A stretch of 64,000 bases of DNA from Moniliophthora roreri (lineage: Eukaryota > Basidiomycota > Agaricomycetes > Agaricales > Marasmiaceae). The position numbers and the translations under genes are program-made. The notes beneath the pieces are model-generated. The model ran no database searches. It saw only the letters and a list, made by a program, of their open reading frames with translations, and had not been told where the DNA came from. The DNA is taken from the NCBI GenBank assembly GCA_001466705.2, contig LATX02000195.1, forward strand, positions 186,001 to 250,000. The letters run 5' to 3'. Shown here one piece after another: positions 58,415 to 64,000 of the stretch (the first letter of the stretch is position 1; every line of letters begins with the position of its first letter).

Positions 58415-59850
58415 TCAGCAGGTTTGCTCGTAAAGCTCAATCTCTGCCCACTCCTTGTCCCGGAGGTTTGCATCGGAGCCGAAATAACCTATCCATTATC
58501 AGGCTAATCGTTCACAACATCCAAACGAATGGCACTTACGAGGACAAACATAGTACCACACAATACAACCCTGCGCGTAACACTCGTATGCCTGGAAGAA
58601 TTTCTCTACCATGCCATCTATATTCCCGCCAAATTGGGGCTTGAAGGAGAGCCTCAACTCTAGATATCGAGCAAGGCGTTGCTCGATCATTTCGGTGAGT
58701 TGATTGACAGCTTCCTGCAAGCTCATTTGATGAACATGCTGAAGGAGGAATACCGTGTTCTGGTAGTCCCCGTCAGCTTGTTCTTTCTGTGAACGATCAC
58801 GATCTATTAGCCAACTGAATAAATGACCGCGAGGAAGGTGCATACGTTCAACGAGCAAATATCCTAGAGAATGGTGTAATATGACATGTTCAGTATTATC
58901 CTCGAGCCGGGTAAAAATACGTACATTAGCCCAAGCAAGAATGTCAACCATAGCCTCCGACATGGCCATCACAACCGGATTTTTCCATACGTACGCTGGT
59001 ATAGCTTCATCCAGACCCAGCGAATATTCGATCATAGCTGTGCCGAATACGTTTAAACGTTAACAGTCACGAAAAAGTGAACATTGGCGCAAGTTTCTCA
59101 CTTTCAAAGAGCGCACCCCCGAAAGCGCACCTCCGAACGGAGATGAATTCTTCAATTGATACGAACCTGTCCAGGCGTCGGTTTAGCGCTTGATACACTT
59201 GACCAGACGAGAATTCAAGGAACGCCTGGACGAATCTATGAAATGGTTATTGAGCTTCAGCGGAAAGATTTCGAGGCGGGATACTTGCTTGGTATATATC
59301 TCAGCATGTCCCGTTGCACGGATACGCCCCAACAGATCCCAAAGCATCGCAGCACTCGGGTATTCTGGTTTCTTTGCATTCCAGTCATATAGAATCTTAT
59401 GAGAGATTTCATGTCCTTCCTGGATACGCAGTGGGTCCTGGCTAAGGTCGCCTTCGTCTGTGAGGTCGTCGGTCTGTCCACGCCACATCATTAAAGTTCA
59501 GGATCCAATCACTGTGCGAGAGAAAGGCTTACAGAAAATGCCCACAAGTAAAATGCCAAACAAGTTTCTAGCCTACCTTGGTTGGCCTCTGGGAAGCTCA
59601 AGCCTGCAAAAAGGTCGAAACGGCCGTTTGAGAGGTAGATTGATGTAGCTTTGGGATGATGGAGGTTGAATCTATCGAGTTTGGAATGAAGAATACGCTC
59701 CGATGATACTTGTACCGACCCTTTGTACCACTCGCAAACTTTTTCATTGGCGGCTTCTTGGTGTGGGTTCTTCTTTAACGGAAAAGCAGCTGCAGTGATA
59801 TTGCAGAGGTTACGAAGGATGAAGGTCTTTGGAAGGTTGGGGCGTGACAT
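58415..59850 (-). CDS. Class I terpene synthase (sesquiterpene synthase type)
   Basis: Seven exons (59850-59533, 59473-59285, 59225-59102, 59037-58925, 58863-58846, 58786-58540, 58488-58415) join perfectly in frame to 360 residues, the normal length for fungal sesquiterpene synthases. These soluble enzymes ionise farnesyl diphosphate and cyclise it. The aspartate-rich motif is TDDLTDEGD (about residues 107-115) and the NSE motif is NDICSLNKEQADGDYQN, with N, S and E in register (ND-IC-S-LNK-E). Other family landmarks are RFDLFAGLSFPEANQ, SVRRCAFGGALFE, IEYSLGLDEAIPAYVW and CPRYFGSD near the end. All catalytic metal ligands are present, so it is probably active. The product cannot be predicted from sequence by eye. 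No P450 or other tailoring gene is seen in the 4 kb to the right edge. Confidence 0.9.
58846..58863 (-). other. 18-nt exon encoding the core of the NSE motif
   Basis: Encodes DICSLN, flanked by gtatgc (donor) and ctctag (acceptor). The preceding exon ends in the Asn and the next starts with Lys-Glu. Skipping it would delete the catalytic Ser and neighbouring Asp without changing frame. Confidence 0.8.
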
Positions 59851-59881
59851 GGTTCTGTAGGTTCTCGTTCTAACAAGGGGC

Positions 59882-59889
59882 TATTTATA
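59882..59889 (-). promoter_or_regulatory. TATA box of the terpene synthase gene
   Basis: TATAAATA on the minus strand, 32-39 bases before the ATG at 59850. This is close for a TATA box and suggests a very short 5' UTR or a start further in. Confidence 0.5.
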
Positions 59890-61124
59890 CTGTTATGACT
59901 TGCCGCGGTGGGCTATCAACCGACGGTGAGTGAAGCGGACAATGACTCAACGAACAAAACAAAACAATCTATCCTTCCATATAGGGAAAGAATTGGCAGA
60001 AGAAGACGAACTTGCCGAGCCTGCCAGTTCGTTTTCTGGCGTTGTAGCTTTGTGGGGCTAAGCCGGACGACGGAACGAACTATCGGACCATAACTTTCCC
60101 ACCCATCTTACATCACCCGGAAATCCGACCCTAGGTCCCTTTTTCCGCAACCCAACAACCTGTGAGATGTTCGTAAACTATTGTTCCTTATAACAGGATT
60201 TGACCATATATTTATTCGAAAGGTATTATCAAAAACCATTCTCAGCAATCCAAGGAATATCTGAGCATGCATCAGAGCATCAAGAATGCTGTTTTGGCAG
60301 ACTTGGCAGGGCAACCCGGAAATCCGGCCATCAAAATGCGCTTTCTGCCGATGCATATGTCAATGATCTCATAATCTCATTGTGGCGCTCCACATCCATC
60401 AACTTGTTTTCACAGGCACACTATTAGTATTACCACAGTGGGCTAGCAAGAAACGGATGTCGGAAGCCACCGGGGGAACAAAGACCCAACATAGTGATGT
60501 TCTCAATACTTCGCATTGCATTTATCACGCAATGCTCTGTGCCTGTCAAAGCTATATTCATGAAGGCTCCTAGCAAACTCCTAGCAGATGTCGGGCTGTA
60601 CAGGAAATTATCAGATAACAGGATCTCAACAGAATGTGGAGGCCGTTGTCGTTGGAATCTGGAAATGCACAAACAGACCTTAGCAATAAGCCAGCCTCTA
60701 GGGTCAAGAAGCAGCATAGCGAGTCGACTGTGAGCCAGATTTTCAGAGTCTTCGTAGATTGAACTACCAGCAGATCCAGTAGCAAGAGATAAGGAAATAG
60801 CGTCCCGAGATGCCCGATTCCGTTCTAATTTCTTCATTCCTCTCGGGGTGAACCCTCAGGCGGCTCTTGAGATTACCAGCTTGGGCTGAGACGCACACTG
60901 CCGCAACACTACCAAGTTCATCGAGCCAGGGGGCGGCTTAGCGTGAACACGGGAAATGAACAGGCAGCGGCATTTTGGAGTCCCAAAACAGGCATGAAGG
61001 AAACAATTTCATAGCCCAGTCCCGCCGGGTCTAATATGAATCGAGTTGCTAACAGTACAAAGAGGCGGCGGATCGACGTGTAGCTCCGGGTCCATTGGAA
61101 GCGGAAGTAAGTAATCGGCCATCC
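59890..61124. other. Upstream region of the terpene synthase; otherwise no supported gene
   Basis: The first 215 bases are similar to 28008-28200. A minus-strand frame at 60430-60837 starts MKKLERNRASRDAIS and contains LALTGTE-like and LLLDPRGWLIAKVCLCISRF segments, but it lacks introns, a family match or a paralogue. I do not call it a gene. Confidence 0.45.
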
Positions 61125-62945
61125 ACGGTCTTCAAAATTAATGTTGAACCATTAACGAGCAAAGTTGGATGTTCATGGTCACGTTGAAGAGCGACGAGCC
61201 CGAGGTCTGAGGTTAGAATATCTCGAGAATAGGATTATTACCCGACTTGCCCATGTATCCGAATAAAGCCAAAAGTTTCAAGTTTGGTTCCCAAAATCTT
61301 CGATGTGTCCTACGAAGCGAGCTCTTCTTTGTTCATTGGGAACCATCCGGCTGCAATAGAACAGGATGCACGAGACTCCTTGGAGACTTGATAGTAAAAC
61401 CAAACCAGGTTACTAGCTGATGAGCCTGGAGTGGATCGGGAATCCCAGAAACGAGTGTAATATTTAGCGATGGAGTCCAGTCGTTTCCAATGGGACAAGT
61501 TGAATGCAGAGGGCAGAGTTTGGAATCTAGGGTGATGATGCGGATGAACGAACAACCTGAGGAGATCAAGGATAATCATGTCTTCATGCATATATTTCAC
61601 AACTTTTGAACCATTCACGAGGCCAGCAAAGTTCGATATTCATGGCCATGAAGAGCGACGGGTCCGAGGTCTGAGACTGAATATCTCGAAAAGAGGATCA
61701 TTACCTAGATCGTGACTTGCCCATGTATCCGAACAAAGCCAAAGATTTCAAGTTTGGACCTCGGAATCCTTGATGTGTCTGAGACTAGACTGCCTACGAA
61801 CCGAGCTTGTTTTGTTCATCGTTCACATCCGACTTGCAATAGAATAAGTAGAACGCGCAAACACTTGGAGACTTGACAAACCGAAACTTGACCCTTGATT
61901 CCAGTTTATTACACGAGTGGATCGGACGGTGATCATTGGCACTGGATGGTTTTCCGCAAGGATGCTCAATTACCAAAAAATCCGGTTTTGGAAGTGTGGA
62001 GCAGTATTTCAATTCCCACATGCACCCTGAGCTGAACGGCCGAACACTCATGTTGTCTATTCCGCGAGTTTCCAGAGTTGGGAAGGTAAGGTTTTGAAAC
62101 ACTGCCAACGATAATGAATTCTTACGAAAAAGTCCTCCACGTTCCGGCATCCCCGTGTCGGGATCCGACATTGATCCCACTGATCTTTCGGAGCTTCAGT
62201 TTCCGGTCCCAGCAGAGGCCTTTCTCGACTCCCGAAAGGTCATTCACGAGTAAAGTTCAATGGCCACGTTAAATGGAGAGCGACGAACCCGAGGTCTGAC
62301 ATCTGTACCCGACTTGCCCATGTATCCGAATGAAGTAAAAAAGGGCTTTCAAGGCAATAGAGTAGAATTCCGCGTGCGCGGGAGACTTGACAAGTCCAAA
62401 CCAAGTTTACTAACCGGTAACCCTTGGTTCCAGTTTATCGCACGAGTGGATCGGGGCGATCATCACTCTTGCCCAAATTCTGGCATCCCCGCGCCAAGAA
62501 ACCGACATTGAGCCCACTTTAGGCTGCATGTAAATACGGAGCTTCAGGTTCCGGTCCCACTAGAAGCTTCTCTCGACTCCCGAAAAGTTATTCACGAGTA
62601 AAGTTGAATGTTCAATGGTCACGTTTAATGAAGAACAACGAACCCGAGATCAGCTCTGTACCCGACTTGCCCATGTATCCGAGTAAAGCGAAAGAAAAGG
62701 CTTCCAAGGCAATAGAATAGAATGCCGCATGCGCGAGAGGGTTGACAAACCCAAACCAAGTTTACTAACCGGTAATTCTTGATTCCAGTTTATCGCACGA
62801 GTAAATCGGGGCGATCATCACTTCTCGCCCGCCCAGACTTTGGCATCTCCTCGTGTCGGGGATCCGACATGGAGATGCCACTTTTAGGCTGCATGTAAAT
62901 ACGGAGCTTCAGGTTCCGGTCCCAGCAGAAGCTTCTCTCGGCTCC
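61125..62945 (+). repeat. Diverged tandem repeat, four units of 0.34-0.63 kb
   Basis: Units start near 61125, 61608, 62240 and 62588. Each has, in order, TTCACGAG-AAAGTT, GAGCGACGA-CCCGAGGTCTGA, CGACTTGCCCATGTATCCGA, GGCAATAGA-TAGAA, GGAGACTTGA and GTTTAT-GCACGAGTGGATCGG. Later units add CTTTAGGCTGCATGTAAATA and CGGAGCTTCAGGTTCCGGTC. The last two units are the most alike. On the minus strand fragments resemble each other (FVHPHHHPRFQTL and FVHPHRHPRLIRL) as in decayed copies of one gene, but none is open throughout. Confidence 0.75.
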
Positions 62946-63342
62946 CAAAGGGTCACATTCAAGTGAGGGAGCGCCGAGCGAGTCTTGAAAGTGATATACC
63001 AATGGAGTCGAATTATTTCCAATGAGTCGAATGAGTCTAGGGTGACGATGCGGATGAACGAAAGAACCGTGTCGTTGAGCCGAAGAATCAGGATTACATG
63101 TGGTCGTTGAGCCAAAGCCAGAGTCAGAGCCTTGTGTCCAAATCTGATGAGCGACGAGTACAAGAAGATATCCATTCCGCGAGCGACGGTCTTTTTCGCC
63201 GCGCGTTGTTGCTTGGTGAATCATGACCGTTTTGTGTCAAGGAGATCTCGGATAATCCCGGGTCCGACATGTCCACAAACAAGCCTAACGTGAAGTAATT
63301 ACAAGTGGTATACGTAGAAATAACAAGTCATCAAGAAAACTG

Positions 63343-64000
63343 TTAAGACGACACAACCCCGACCCCAACACCCGCCTCAACACCCACTCCCAATTCCAAA
63401 CACGCCCGTCTACCTCTCTCAGCCCAATAATGCCGCGTAAGGGGGTGTTGGTACCAATTCCACTGTTCTTGTGGTATCTGAAGCTCAGGTTCAGGTTCGG
63501 CCATAACTGTAGAGTCGACATCGATAACGGTCGGTTGTGTACCACCGACATCGACATCGACATTAAGCACTGCTTCCACCTCTGGTTCGGTATCTTCCCC
63601 TTGTCCTCCTTTATCTCCCTCTACGGGTATCGCACCACCCCTACTCCCACTCAAAGGTAACGTTAACCCCGGAACCTCCACTTCTCCATTCGCGGTGACA
63701 GGTACAGCATTGAAGTCCCCAATGGAAGCACTATACGTCAACGGGCCTGTGTTTTCCAACACGTCCTTGTGTGAGTGTGAGCGTGCGTGTGAGGGTTTGT
63801 GATGCCGCCATCTCTTTTTCTTCTGTCTATTCGATGGGGATGTGGAAGGTGTGAGTTCGGGTGTTGAAGATGTGTATAGGGATGAAAGCGGCACGGGTTC
63901 GTTGGTTGTAGATGTGGATGTAGCAGTGGCCAATAACGAGAAGAGACCTCCGGCACGCATCCAACCCGAAATGTTATCCTCGTTCTTCAACGCGTCGAGG
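63343..64000 (-). CDS. 3' part of an unidentified gene running off the right edge
   Basis: The minus-strand frame is open from the window edge (LDALKNEDNISGWMRAGGLF) to the stop at 63343. It contains Thr/Ser-rich, His-rich (HHKPSHARSHSHKD) and acidic (VLNVDVDVGGTQPTVIDVD) stretches, then PQEQWNWYQHPLTRHYW, and ends ELGVGVEAGVGVGVVSS. Low-complexity composition suggests a mostly disordered protein. The true start lies outside the window. Family not recognised. Confidence 0.55.
   Translation of the reverse strand, partial: LDALKNEDNISGWMRAGGLFSLLATATSTSTTNEPVPLSSLYTSSTPELTPSTSPSNRQKKKRWRHHKPSHARSHSHKDVLENTGPLTYSASIGDFNAVPVTANGEVEVPGLTLPLSGSRGGAIPVEGDKGGQGEDTEPEVEAVLNVDVDVGGTQPTVIDVDSTVMAEPEPELQIPQEQWNWYQHPLTRHYWAERGRRACLELGVGVEAGVGVGVVSS

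Noticed and set aside
60430..60837. 135-codon minus-strand ORF upstream of the terpene synthase
   Set aside because: No family resemblance, no paralogue and no introns in a genome where real genes are intron-rich.
61125..62945. Evenly recurring words that might suggest a CRISPR array or satellite
   Set aside because: Units are hundreds of bases long, diverged and without short identical repeats. The host is a eukaryote.
1..64000. tRNA, rRNA or other structured RNA genes
   Set aside because: I looked for tRNA arm patterns and conserved rRNA words and saw none that I would defend by eye.

Overview
This is eukaryotic nuclear DNA, almost certainly from an agaricomycete (mushroom-forming) basidiomycete. 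Genes are cut by many short GT-AG introns of about 45-65 nt, and the protein families are typical of these fungi: DUF6534-type seven-helix membrane proteins, F-box/LRR-like proteins, MYND-finger proteins and a mushroom-type terpene synthase. There are no operons, ribosome binding sites, CRISPR arrays or recognisable tRNA/rRNA genes. All gene models below were joined by hand from reading frame, splice-site phase and paralogue comparison. Family names come from remembered family patterns, not from a search.

Left part (1-31.4 kb): an unstable array. A unit made of a gene of unknown function ('gene X') and a minus-strand DUF6534 gene is duplicated (2.2-5.6 kb and 21.4-24.3 kb). Two more DUF6534 copies follow (25.6-27.4 and 29.3-31.1 kb). 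The array is split by a nested block of TIR DNA transposons between 6.8 and 20.9 kb and carries several MITE-like insertions further right. Intact paralogous copies serve as empty sites, so several insertions can be delimited almost to the base. The block also contains two single-N gaps (11628 and 16386). The sequence ending at each N is repeated directly after it (916 bp and 2,076 bp), which looks like unmerged contig ends, so the true window is probably about 3 kb shorter.

Middle part (33-47.3 kb): ordinary gene-dense DNA. It holds two paralogous MYND zinc-finger genes (33.1 and 45.3 kb), a mitochondrial carrier gene with one junction that does not stay in frame, a fifth DUF6534 gene on the plus strand (39.0-40.8 kb), a probable nuclear protein with an AT-hook-like tail, and two tentative genes.

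Right part (47.8-64 kb): a tandem pair of F-box/LRR-like genes inside a duplicated unit of about 3.3 kb, a gene with two C-terminal C2H2 fingers, and, convergent with it, a complete seven-exon class I terpene synthase gene (360 residues) in which both metal-binding motifs are preserved. After that comes a decayed tandem repeat and the 3' part of a gene running off the right edge.

Most unusual signals: (1) the five DUF6534 paralogues share an extreme exon structure of about 17 exons in 1.85 kb, including exons of 7, 12 and 14 nt; (2) the terpene synthase encodes the core of its NSE metal-binding motif on an 18-nt exon; (3) nested transposons have diagnosable empty sites and strongly patterned subterminal repeats; (4) a non-coding stretch inside the array resembles the upstream region of the terpene synthase 32 kb away.
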